Part shown: in pieces, positions 50,058 through 57,796 of the stretch
Numbering within the stretch: the stretch's first letter is position 1
How the letters are laid out: each line of letters opens with the position of its first letter
NCBI GenBank assembly: GCA_937975765.1
Contig: CALJUR010000107.1
Span: 1-64,000, forward strand
Length of the DNA stretch: 64,000 nt
Source: an uncultured Myxococcales bacterium
Lineage (GTDB): Bacteria; Myxococcota_A; UBA9042; DTJE01
Reading direction: 5' to 3'
Notes under the pieces: model-generated
Seen by the model: the letters and a program-made list of their open reading frames with translations, nothing else
What the model was told of the DNA's origin: nothing
The model's database searches: none
Made by a program: the position numbers and the translations under genes

Positions 50058-51113
50058 TCAGGCGGCGGCGATCAGGTCGGCCGGCCCGGATCGGTCGATG
50101 GTGACGCGGCCCTCCATCGCCAGCAGGTCGATCGCGCCGCGCACCTCGGACAACGTCAGGAAGATCTCGAACGCCTGGACCCGGCCGAACAGGGCCAGGC
50201 TGATCTGCTTCTGGGTCATCGGGCCGTTCTCGGAAAGGATGCGCAGCACGTCCCTCATGCGCCGGTCCTGCAAGGCCAGCAGCGTCCGGCACCGATCCCC
50301 CAGGCCCGTGAAGGGCACCTCGTGCCCGGGGCAGGCGAGCGTGCACTCCATTGCCATCGTCCGGCGCAGGCTGTCCCGGAAGGAGGGCAGGGCGCGATAC
50401 GGCTCGGCGTCGCCGGGCTCGGGGCCCTCCAGGGTGGGGTTCGGCGTGATCGTCGGCAGCACGTGGTCGCCGGTCACCAGGATGCCCGTGCCGACGACCT
50501 CGTACACCAGGTCAGAGGAGGAGTGCCCCGGGCGCGCGTGCACCCGGATGCTGCGGCCGCCTCCCCCCACCACCACGTCCCCGTCGTCGATCCCGGCGAC
50601 GCCCGGGCACGAGTGGCTGATGCGGCGCATCCGCTGGATGAACCATCCGAACTGCCGCACGGTCTCCTCCGAGAACCCGCAGCGGCCCAGGAACGCGACG
50701 ATGCCGGGCACGTCGGCCTCGCTGGCCGCCTCGACGTCGGACAGCCGGCGCACCGCGCGCCGCCGGACCCGCACGTCGCACCCCGAGGCTTCCCGGATGC
50801 GCCAGGCGTTGGCGGCGTGGTCCACGTGGCTGTGCGTCAGCAGCAGCGTCCGCACGTCCTCGACGCGGCGCCCGCCCGATTCCAGCGCCCGGCACAGGTG
50901 GTCGAAGGAGGCGTCCCCCAGGACGCCGGTGTCGATCAGGATCGGGTCCTCGCCGTCCAGCCAGTACAGGTTCACGTCGCCGGCGGAGTAGCCGGTCGGG
51001 ATTGGCATGCGCCAGATGCCCTCGGCCACCTCGAACCGGCGCTCGCCCAGGCGGCGCCCCTCGCACATGATCGGCCCGGACTCGGCGGGCCCGGGCGGCG
51101 TCTCGTCCGCCAT
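50058..51113 (-). CDS. metallo-beta-lactamase-fold hydrolase
   Basis: This is a 351-residue cytoplasmic protein with the MBL zinc motif LLLTHSHVDHAANAW (HxHxDH), the third ligand in RPGHSSSDLVYEV and a later GDHVLP. The segment LYWLDGEDPILIDTG is the usual N-terminal strand. The last 85 residues form a winged-helix-like tail (DVLRILSENGPMTQKQISLALFG) as seen in LACTB2-type hydrolases. ATG 51113 overlaps the upstream lipoprotein stop as TGATG, so the pair is translationally coupled. The substrate is unknown; thioesters, nucleic acids and lactones are all possible for this fold. Confidence 0.83.
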   Translation of the reverse strand: MADETPPGPAESGPIMCEGRRLGERRFEVAEGIWRMPIPTGYSAGDVNLYWLDGEDPILIDTGVLGDASFDHLCRALESGGRRVEDVRTLLLTHSHVDHAANAWRIREASGCDVRVRRRAVRRLSDVEAASEADVPGIVAFLGRCGFSEETVRQFGWFIQRMRRISHSCPGVAGIDDGDVVVGGGGRSIRVHARPGHSSSDLVYEVVGTGILVTGDHVLPTITPNPTLEGPEPGDAEPYRALPSFRDSLRRTMAMECTLACPGHEVPFTGLGDRCRTLLALQDRRMRDVLRILSENGPMTQKQISLALFGRVQAFEIFLTLSEVRGAIDLLAMEGRVTIDRSGPADLIAAA

Positions 51114-53065
51114 CACAGCGTCTCCGGCAGGAACCCGAAGTAGCGGCCCATCCAGTAGGGCAGCAGGTAGTCCGCGGGCATCTTCACCACCCACGGGTTC
51201 GCACCGCAGGTCTCGCGGTCGTAGGGGTCGCCCCACCACTCGAAGGTCGAGACGCAGCGCTCGTTCACCGGCACCGGGAACTCGCACGCGCTGCCGCCGT
51301 TGCGCTGGTCGCAGTAGTGGGGGTACTTCGACTCCGTGTCCCTCGCGACCTGCACCTTGCTGGCCGGGAACTGCTTCAGGCTGCAGATGCCCTCCTCGAC
51401 CGCCTGCGTCGCCGGGCCGTCGCTGCCCGGGCCCAGCCGCTTGAAGGCCGCCCAGCCGAAGTTGAACCAGGGGTTCTTCTGAACGATCAGCGCGCGGGGC
51501 TGGCCGGCCTCGCGCATGAAGTTCTCGTCGAACACCTTCTGGACCTGCGCGTGCAGCGCGGGACGGGTCTCGAACCAGGTCAGCAACTGCAGCGACGAGA
51601 AGACCATGCTGAAGTTGTTGTAGTTCGCCAGGCAGCCCTCGGGTCCGATGTACATCAGCATCATCGACAGGTAGTCGGGATAGGGGTCCTCCTCTGGATA
51701 CGGCCACCCTTCGCACTGGCCGTGGGTCTGGACCAGGCAATCGTCGTAGTAGGCACGCAGGGACGCGTCGCCCGACGCCTCGGCGCCCATCAGGATGTAG
51801 GCCATCGACATCGCGGACAGGAAGCCGGGGCTGTCGGCGAAGGACAGGACGTGCAGCTTGCCGTGCTCGGTCTCCCGGCCATCCCAGTCCACGAAGTACA
51901 GGTCGTTCTGCTTCAGGTGCATGGCCACCTGGGTCAGCAGGTCCTTCACGGTCGCCTGCACGCCCGGGTCGTCCACCAGCTTGTACAGGGCGCCCAGGGC
52001 CAGCATGTGGCCGGCGTACTCGTCCTGCGACACGTTGTCCAGCCAGCACCAGCCGGCGTAGTCGTCCAGGCCGCAGTGCGGCGTCGCCACGCCGGCCGGG
52101 GTCTTCGTCCACTCGTCCGTGGCCCGGTCGACCACCCACGCGCAGCCGTCCTCGCGAACCTGCACCCACCGGTTGTCGTCCTTCTCGGCGTCGGTCGTGT
52201 AGGCCGCCTTGTCCGCCACGGGGTCCGGGCAGGAGATGCCAGGCACGTTCGGCGGGATGAACTGCCGCGTGAACAGGCCGGGCACGCCCGTGATCCGCAT
52301 GCGGGTGACCTCGCCTTCCAGCAGCACCCGGATGATCACCAGGGCGTCCTCCGACCGGGTCGCGGCGTACCGGAAGGCCTGCGAGGCCAGGTACAGCGCG
52401 CTCCACAGGCCGTCGTTCTCGCCGGTATGCCACGAGGCGACATCACCGAAGGTCGCGATTCCGGGATCCGGGTCGGCCCAGCACGGCGGCGTCCCCCCTT
52501 CGGGGCACTGCGTCTCCGTCTTCTTCAAGGTGGCGGACATCATCCACTGCAGGTCGGGATGGATGTGCAGCCGGGACGCGATGGCGTCGTAGTAGGCCGC
52601 CTTCTGCGCCAGGGTTTCCGCCGTCCCGTTCTGCACGTCGCCGCACGTCCCGAACCCCGGCGCGCCGTACCTCCAGGGTTCGACGCAGGCGCCCGCCTCG
52701 CACAGCCGGCCCCGGTCCTGCATGCACCGGGTCTCCACCGGCTGTCCGCCCGTGCATGCGTAGGCCGAGTAGCCGTCTTCGGAGCACCAGGTCGCGCCTT
52801 CCTCGCAGCCGGTGGCCTCGGCCTCCGGGGAACCGTCGGACGTGGCCTCGTCGCCGGCGACCTCGGACGTCGCGTCCGCCAGGTCCCCGGCCGTGTCGCC
52901 GGGCGCCTCGTCCCCGAACGGCAGTTCCGCGTCGGGCGAGACGTCGGCCGGGACGTCGACCGTCCCGGGATCCGGGGTGTCCTTGCCCTCCCCGCCACCG
53001 CATGCCGCCGCCGCCAGCAGCCCCGCGACCACCAGGCCGCCGATCCCGCGCAACCCTGTCCTCAT
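51113..53065 (-). CDS. alpha/alpha-toroid-like lipoprotein
   Basis: This 650-residue predicted lipoprotein has a signal peptide ending at AAAC and an acidic spacer to about residue 85. A short disulfide-type segment follows (CEEGATWCSEDGYSAYAC, CMQDRGRLCEAGAC). The main helical domain carries GENDGLWSALYLASQ, GVPGLFTRQFI, NVSQDEYAGHMLALGALYKL and YFVDWDGRETEHGKL. These match by eye the second half of the lipoprotein at 7063-9615, so the two form a family. The C-terminus ends in CGANPWVVKMPADYLLPYWMG. ATG 53065 has a weak GGGGGA site. It overlaps the MBL gene by one base, implying a shared transcript and possibly a shared pathway. Confidence 0.7.
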   Translation of the reverse strand: MRTGLRGIGGLVVAGLLAAAACGGGEGKDTPDPGTVDVPADVSPDAELPFGDEAPGDTAGDLADATSEVAGDEATSDGSPEAEATGCEEGATWCSEDGYSAYACTGGQPVETRCMQDRGRLCEAGACVEPWRYGAPGFGTCGDVQNGTAETLAQKAAYYDAIASRLHIHPDLQWMMSATLKKTETQCPEGGTPPCWADPDPGIATFGDVASWHTGENDGLWSALYLASQAFRYAATRSEDALVIIRVLLEGEVTRMRITGVPGLFTRQFIPPNVPGISCPDPVADKAAYTTDAEKDDNRWVQVREDGCAWVVDRATDEWTKTPAGVATPHCGLDDYAGWCWLDNVSQDEYAGHMLALGALYKLVDDPGVQATVKDLLTQVAMHLKQNDLYFVDWDGRETEHGKLHVLSFADSPGFLSAMSMAYILMGAEASGDASLRAYYDDCLVQTHGQCEGWPYPEEDPYPDYLSMMLMYIGPEGCLANYNNFSMVFSSLQLLTWFETRPALHAQVQKVFDENFMREAGQPRALIVQKNPWFNFGWAAFKRLGPGSDGPATQAVEEGICSLKQFPASKVQVARDTESKYPHYCDQRNGGSACEFPVPVNERCVSTFEWWGDPYDRETCGANPWVVKMPADYLLPYWMGRYFGFLPETL

Positions 53066-53167
53066 TCGAATCCCCCGCGTCGATGCCTGGCCCGGATGCC
53101 ACCCCCGGACCCGGACCGCATCCTACCAGAAACGCCCCCTTCGGATCGCGCCTCCCCGGCGCGGCCA

Positions 53168-53196
53168 TTGACGCGGTGCGCCGCGCGCAATATGGT
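53168..53196 (+). promoter_or_regulatory. candidate promoter of the M48 protease gene
   Basis: TTGACG (53168-53173) and TATGGT (53191-53196) are 17 bases apart, about 28 bases before the ATG. Confidence 0.4.
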
Positions 53197-53224
53197 GGAC
53201 CCGTACCCCACGGGAGGAATCGCG

Positions 53225-54043
53225 ATGAGGAACCTCGCCTTTGCGGCAGCCGCGCTGCTGCTGTCCCTGTCCTGCGCCAGCGCCGACAGCGAGTCGTGGC
53301 TGATCAGCGAGGAACAGGAAATCCAGATGGGCGCCGAGTACCACGTCCAGTTGCTGGCCGAGATGCCCGAGTACAAAGGCAGCGCGGTCGTGAGGAACTA
53401 CGTCACCGAGATGGGCGGCGCCATCGCCCTGAACTCGGGCCGGCCGAACCTTCCCTACCACTTCACGGTCGTGGAATCGGACGAGGTCAACGCCTTCGCC
53501 GTGATGGGCGGCTTCGTCTACGTCACGACCGGCCTGCTGAAGATGGCGGGCAGCGCCTCCGAGGTCGCGACCATCCTGGCGCACGAACTGGGCCACATCT
53601 CCGCCCGGCACGGCGTGAGGGCGATGGAGACCTATATGATCGAGCAGGGGCTGACCAGCCTCCTCTTCAAGGAAGGGCAGACGAAGGAACTGGTCACGGC
53701 CGCCCTGTCCACGCTGACCACGCTGACGTTCAGCAAGGACCAGGAGCGCGAGGCGGACTCGCTGGGCGTGCAGTACGCCGCGGCGACGAAGTGGAACCCC
53801 TGGGGGATCGTCGACTTCTTCAACGGCCTGGAGGTCCTGGGCGCGACTTCCGCCGACCCGAACAGCACCCTGTCGAAGATCGGCGAACTGTTCAGCACCC
53901 ATCCCTCGAACCCCGAACGGATCTCGAACGTCTCGACCGAACTGGGACAGATGGGGATCGGGAAGGACTCCCCGGGCTACAACTACGGCCGCGCGACCGA
54001 GGACGCATCGTTCGCGAACGTGAAGGCGATCCTGGGCGGCTGA
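53225..54043 (+). CDS. M48-family metalloprotease lipoprotein (BepA/LoiP-like)
   Basis: This is a 272-residue periplasmic zinc protease. Its signal peptide ends in LSLSC, giving a lipid anchor. The catalytic motif ILAHELGHISARH (HExxH) and the downstream EREADSLGVQY with the third zinc ligand are intact. VNAFAVMGGFVYVTTGLL precedes the helix, as in YfgC/BepA, LoiP and Oma1-like enzymes. No TPR domain is present, so it is closer to LoiP. GGGAGGAAT supports ATG 53225. Proteases of this type trim or degrade misassembled outer-membrane proteins. It is convergent with pepT, with a tandem repeat between them. Confidence 0.9.
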   Translation: MRNLAFAAAALLLSLSCASADSESWLISEEQEIQMGAEYHVQLLAEMPEYKGSAVVRNYVTEMGGAIALNSGRPNLPYHFTVVESDEVNAFAVMGGFVYVTTGLLKMAGSASEVATILAHELGHISARHGVRAMETYMIEQGLTSLLFKEGQTKELVTAALSTLTTLTFSKDQEREADSLGVQYAAATKWNPWGIVDFFNGLEVLGATSADPNSTLSKIGELFSTHPSNPERISNVSTELGQMGIGKDSPGYNYGRATEDASFANVKAILGG

Positions 54044-54052
54044 CCCCTGTAG

Positions 54053-54130
54053 GGCGGGGGCCCCGTCCCCCGCCATCGCATTGGGGGGCCCCGTCCCCCG
54101 CCATCGCATTGGGGGGCCCCGCCCCCCGCC
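54053..54130. repeat. 28-base tandem repeat with nested inverted repeat
   Basis: About 2.7 copies of a unit reading six Gs, CCCCGT, five Cs, GCC and ATCGCATT lie head to tail (copy starts near 54055, 54083 and 54111; the third is cut short and has a C for a T). Each copy can fold G-run against C-run; the first gives GGCGGGGG paired with CCCCCGCC (54053-54074). The array sits between the convergent M48 protease and pepT genes, so it may end transcription from both sides. Confidence 0.75.
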
Positions 54131-54138
54131 TCCGGGTC

Positions 54139-55407
54139 CTACGCGCTCTTCCGGGTCCACACGGCCAGGATCTGCAGGGTGGTCTCCACCGCGCCGACCA
54201 TCCAGTCCAGCGAGACCCATTCCTTCAGCGAGTGGAAGTTCTGGCCGCCCGCCCACACGTTCGGCGTCGGCAGTCCCATGAACGAGAGGCGCGCGCCGTC
54301 GGTGCCGCCGCGGATCGCCTTCCGCACGGGCTCGATCCCCTGCAGCCGCGCCGCCTCGAACGCGTTGTCCATCACGGCCGGGTGCTGCGCCAGCACGAAG
54401 CCCATGTTGCGGTACTGCTCCTTCACGTCCACGGAGACCTTGGCGCCCGGAAAGCGGCGCTCGACCTCGGCGGCGGCGGCCCGCAGCGCGTTCGCGCGGT
54501 CGGCCAGGTCCTCGACGGTGAAGGCCCGCAGCAGCACCTTCATCTCGACCTTCGAGACGTCGCCCTTGGATTCGTAGGGGTGCAGGTAGGGTTGGCGCCC
54601 CTCGGTCGTCTCGGGCAGTCGGTCGCGGGGCAGGGCCTCGACCAGCGCGGAGGCCACGCGAACGGCGTTGACCATCTTGCCCTTGGCGTACCCGGGGTGC
54701 ACGTCCGCGCCTTCCACCACCACCTTGGCCATGTCGGCGCAGAACGTCTCGTCCTCGATCTCGCCCAGGTCCGAACCGTCCAGGGTGTAGGCGTACCGGG
54801 CGTCGAACGCGGCCACGTCGAAGTGCTCGGTGCCGCGGCCGACCTCCTCGTCCGTCGTGAAGGCGATCCGGATCGCGCCGTGCCGGAAGTCCGGATGGTC
54901 GCGCAGCCACTCCACGACGGTCACGATCTCGGCGATGCCGGCCTTGTCGTCCGCGCCCAGCAGCGTGGTCCCGTCCGTGGTGACCAGGGTGTGGCCCTTG
55001 CACCGCAGGAGGTTCGGCTCCTCGGACGGGCGCAGCACCAGGGAAGGGTTCGCGGGCAGCGGGATGTCGTTCCCGTCGTAGTCCGCCCGCACCTGCGGCT
55101 GCACGTTGGCGCCGCTGCACCCGAAGGCGGTGTCCACGTGGGCGATCAGGCCGATCGCCGGGACCTTCCCCTCCAGAGCAGGCGGGTTGGCCGGGACCGA
55201 GGCGTACACGTATCCCCACTCGTCCATCCGGGCGTCCGCGCAGCCCAGTTCACCCAGTTCCGCGGCCAGGATCCGGGACAGGTCCTTCTCCTTCTCGGCC
55301 GACGGGCTGGTCGTCGAGTTCTCGTCGGACTGGGTGTCGATCCGGACATAGCGAAGGAAACGTTCCAGCAGCGACTGCCGGTACCGGGGCTCCATCTCGA
55401 TCCGCAT
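54139..55407 (-). CDS. pepT: peptidase T (tripeptidase)
   Basis: This is a cytoplasmic M20-family dizinc aminotripeptidase of 422 residues, near the usual length. Metal and catalytic residues are visible: LIAHVDTAFG, LLGADDKAGIAE and FTTDEEVGRG, and the late GGTDGARLSFMGLPTPNVWAGG. Two ATGs occur at 55413 and 55407. GAGGAGG abuts the first and is six bases from the second, so 55407 is chosen. It removes the N-terminal residue from tripeptides and fits the amino-acid-degrading profile suggested by the ior operon. It is divergent from a possible micro-ORF. Confidence 0.92.
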   Translation of the reverse strand: MRIEMEPRYRQSLLERFLRYVRIDTQSDENSTTSPSAEKEKDLSRILAAELGELGCADARMDEWGYVYASVPANPPALEGKVPAIGLIAHVDTAFGCSGANVQPQVRADYDGNDIPLPANPSLVLRPSEEPNLLRCKGHTLVTTDGTTLLGADDKAGIAEIVTVVEWLRDHPDFRHGAIRIAFTTDEEVGRGTEHFDVAAFDARYAYTLDGSDLGEIEDETFCADMAKVVVEGADVHPGYAKGKMVNAVRVASALVEALPRDRLPETTEGRQPYLHPYESKGDVSKVEMKVLLRAFTVEDLADRANALRAAAAEVERRFPGAKVSVDVKEQYRNMGFVLAQHPAVMDNAFEAARLQGIEPVRKAIRGGTDGARLSFMGLPTPNVWAGGQNFHSLKEWVSLDWMVGAVETTLQILAVWTRKSA

Positions 55408-55548
55408 GGTCATCCTCCTCGAATCGGGCGGCCCTCCGGCCGCTCCGGGGCGAGTGTAGCAGCGCCCCCGGAAAAAGGAACGGGTCCGGGGACGGGCCGT
55501 GTCGCACCCGGGGTCTATTCTTGCCGACGGGTGAACGGAGGTTCAGTC

Positions 55549-55632
55549 ATGGGGATCCGTAAGGCCGAATTGCAGGACCTGGTGCTGGTGGCGATCGCGA
55601 TGGTCTCGGTGCTGGCCTGCCTGTACCGGTGA
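55549..55632 (+). CDS. possible 27-residue single-helix membrane peptide
   Basis: This short frame encodes MGIRKAELQDLVLVAIAMV, then SVLACLYR. It is a basic or mixed N-terminus followed by one hydrophobic helix and a positively charged end. CGGAGG lies eight bases before the ATG, a better site than most genes here have. It sits alone between pepT and the YhiN-like gene. Codon use is similar to neighbouring genes. No family is recognised, and chance cannot be excluded at this length. Confidence 0.4.
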   Translation: MGIRKAELQDLVLVAIAMVSVLACLYR

Positions 55633-55667
55633 CGGGGACGCCCGTTCCCGCCCGGTGCGATCCGCGG

Positions 55668-55697
55668 TTGACCCGGGGCGGACCGCTCCCCTATGCT
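55668..55697 (+). promoter_or_regulatory. promoter of the YhiN-like flavoprotein gene
   Basis: TTGACC (55668-55673) and TATGCT (55692-55697) are separated by 18 bases, about 37 bases before the GTG start. Confidence 0.45.
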
Positions 55698-55734
55698 GCG
55701 GCAGGGGATTCGGGTCGCGCATCGGGAGGGCAGG

Positions 55735-56982
55735 GTGCCGGTGAGGGTGGCGGTGATCGGGGGCGGCGCGGCCGGCCTGGCGGCGGCAATCGCGGCGGCC
55801 CGTGGCGGCGCGTCGGTGACGGTCCTCGAGAAGGGCGATCGCGTCGGCCGCAAGTTGCTGGCCACGGGCAACGGGCGCTGCAACCTGACCAACCTGGAAC
55901 TGCGCGCCTCCCGCTACCACGGCTCGGTGCCGGGCTTCACCACGCGCGTGCTGGAACGGTACGGCGCGCAGTGGGCCCTGGACTTCTTCGGACGGCTGGG
56001 CATCCACCCCGTGGTCGAGGACTGCGGCCGCGTGTTCCCGCGCTCGGGCCAGGCGGGCAGCGTGCTGGACGTGCTGCGCTGGGAGGTCGAGTCGCTGGGC
56101 GTCCGGGTCGCCTGCGACGCCGCGGTGCGCGAGGTCCGGTGCGAGGGGCCGGGGTTCCGGATCCTGGCCGGCACGGACCCGTCCCTCGACGCGGACCGCG
56201 TCGTCCTGGCCACGGGCGGTCGCGCCGCGCCCAGCCTCGGATCGGACGGCAGCGGCTACGCCCTGGCCCGCGCCTTCGGCCACCCGATCGTGGATCCGTT
56301 CCAGGCGCTGGTGCCGTTGCGGCTGTCCTCCCCCTGGCTGCGCGCCCTGCAGGGCGTGCGGTTCGAGGGGGCCGTCCGGGTGCTGTCCGACGGCCGCCCG
56401 GTCGCCGCCTCCTCGGGCGAGGTCCTGTTCACCGAGCACGGGGCCTCGGGACCGGCCGTGCTGGACGTCAGCCGCGAGGCCTGCCTGCACGCCCGCGCCG
56501 GGCACGCCGTCGTTCTGGGGATCTCTCTGGTGACCGAGGTCCCTCCGGACGAACTGCGGGCCACCTTGTCCCGCCGATTCGCCGCCCTGGGTTCCCGCCC
56601 CGCGTCGGCCGCCCTGGTGGGCTTCCTGAACAAGCGCATGGTCCTGCCGGTGCTGCGCCAGGCCGCGATCCCGGACCTTCATCGCCGGACGGACACCCTG
56701 TCCCGGGACGAGATCGACCGGATCGCCCAGGCGCTCCAGGACTGGGGCTTCGACGTCCAGGGCCCGGGCCCATGGGCCGCGGCTCAGGTGACGGCAGGCG
56801 GCGTGGACGTGTCCGGGATCGACCCGGACACCCTCCAGTCGGGACGGGTCCCGGGGCTGTTCTTCGCCGGGGAACTGCTGGACGTGGACGGCGACTGCGG
56901 GGGATTCAACCTCCAGTGGGCGTGGGCCTCCGGGTTCCGCGCCGGCGAGTGTGCCGCGTCGGCCGTCTCGCGGGCCCCCTGA
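55735..56982 (+). CDS. YhiN/HI0933-type FAD-dependent oxidoreductase
   Basis: This is a flavoprotein of 415 residues. The dinucleotide motif AVIGGGAAGLAAAIAAARGG begins a few residues from the N-terminus, followed by the family signature GRKLLATGNGRCNLTN. GEVLFTEHGASGPAVLDVS and the C-terminal GLFFAGELLDVDGDCGGFNLQWAWASG complete the HI0933-like fold. Such proteins have been called putative aminoacetone oxidases or flavoprotein dehydrogenases, and the physiological reaction is unsettled. GTG 55735 was chosen because GGGAGGG is four bases upstream. It is followed at 57104 by a small esterase gene, with no sign of coupling. Confidence 0.88.
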   Translation: MPVRVAVIGGGAAGLAAAIAAARGGASVTVLEKGDRVGRKLLATGNGRCNLTNLELRASRYHGSVPGFTTRVLERYGAQWALDFFGRLGIHPVVEDCGRVFPRSGQAGSVLDVLRWEVESLGVRVACDAAVREVRCEGPGFRILAGTDPSLDADRVVLATGGRAAPSLGSDGSGYALARAFGHPIVDPFQALVPLRLSSPWLRALQGVRFEGAVRVLSDGRPVAASSGEVLFTEHGASGPAVLDVSREACLHARAGHAVVLGISLVTEVPPDELRATLSRRFAALGSRPASAALVGFLNKRMVLPVLRQAAIPDLHRRTDTLSRDEIDRIAQALQDWGFDVQGPGPWAAAQVTAGGVDVSGIDPDTLQSGRVPGLFFAGELLDVDGDCGGFNLQWAWASGFRAGECAASAVSRAP

Positions 56983-57103
56983 CCGGCCTGCGCTGCCCGC
57001 CGAACGCTCCCGCCTCCATCATTCCAGTCGCCGCTGCACGTTCCGCCTTGCCTTGCCCGCCGGTTTTCGCTATTCGGAATCCCGACGCGGAAACGGGGAC
57101 CCG

Positions 57104-57745
57104 GTGTACCGCTACGCCTACCTTCACGGCTTCGCCTCCGGCCCTGCCTCGTACAAGGGCCAGGTCCTGTCCCGCGCCTTCGACCGCCACGGGGTCCGAC
57201 TGGAACTGCCCGACCTGAACGTCCCCTCGTTCCAGCACCTGACCATGACCGACATGCTGGACGCGATGGACCGCATGGACGCCGGGACCGGGGGCGAACA
57301 GGAATGGCGCCTGGTCGGTTCCAGCATGGGGGCGTACCTGGCCGCCCTGTGGGCGCAGTACAACGGCCTGCGCGTCGACCGGCTGGTCCTGCTGTGCCCC
57401 GGTTTCGGCCTCCAGGACCACTGGGATCGCCTGGTGGGCCCCCGCGGGCTCGTGAACTGGCGCCGGGAGGGCGCGATCGAACTGCCCGACGCCTCCGGCC
57501 AGCCGGTCCGCGTGCACTGGGATCTCGTGGAGGACCTGGAGATGTACCCCCGCGTCCCCGAGGTGGCCTGCCCGACGCTGATCCTGCACGGCACGAAGGA
57601 CGACGTCGTCCCGATCGAGGTATCGCGCGCCTACGCCCGCGAACGCCCGAACGTGCGCCTGGTCGAGGTGGACGACGACCACCGCCTGCACGACTCGATC
57701 TTCCGGCTGGAGTCCGAGATCGCGAAGTTCTTCCGGCTGGGCTGA
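57104..57745 (+). CDS. YqiA/YcfP-like small alpha/beta-hydrolase (esterase)
   Basis: This is a 213-residue cytoplasmic serine hydrolase. YAYLHGFASGPASYKG is the oxyanion strand, LVGSSMGAYLAALWA the nucleophile elbow (SSMG), LILHGTKDDVVPIEVS the acid, and DDDHRLHDSI the catalytic His. The length and the short cap match the YqiA/UPF0227 family, some of whose members hydrolyse palmitoyl- or p-nitrophenyl esters in vitro. The start is GTG 57104, preceded by GGGGAC; an upstream frame exists but is not family-like. It ends 51 bases before the cNMP-CBS-DUF294 gene and may be independently expressed. Confidence 0.83.
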   Translation: MYRYAYLHGFASGPASYKGQVLSRAFDRHGVRLELPDLNVPSFQHLTMTDMLDAMDRMDAGTGGEQEWRLVGSSMGAYLAALWAQYNGLRVDRLVLLCPGFGLQDHWDRLVGPRGLVNWRREGAIELPDASGQPVRVHWDLVEDLEMYPRVPEVACPTLILHGTKDDVVPIEVSRAYARERPNVRLVEVDDDHRLHDSIFRLESEIAKFFRLG

Positions 57746-57796
57746 ACGCCCCCTGCAACGGTTCCTGGGCTACAATCCGGTCATCCAGGAGCCGGA

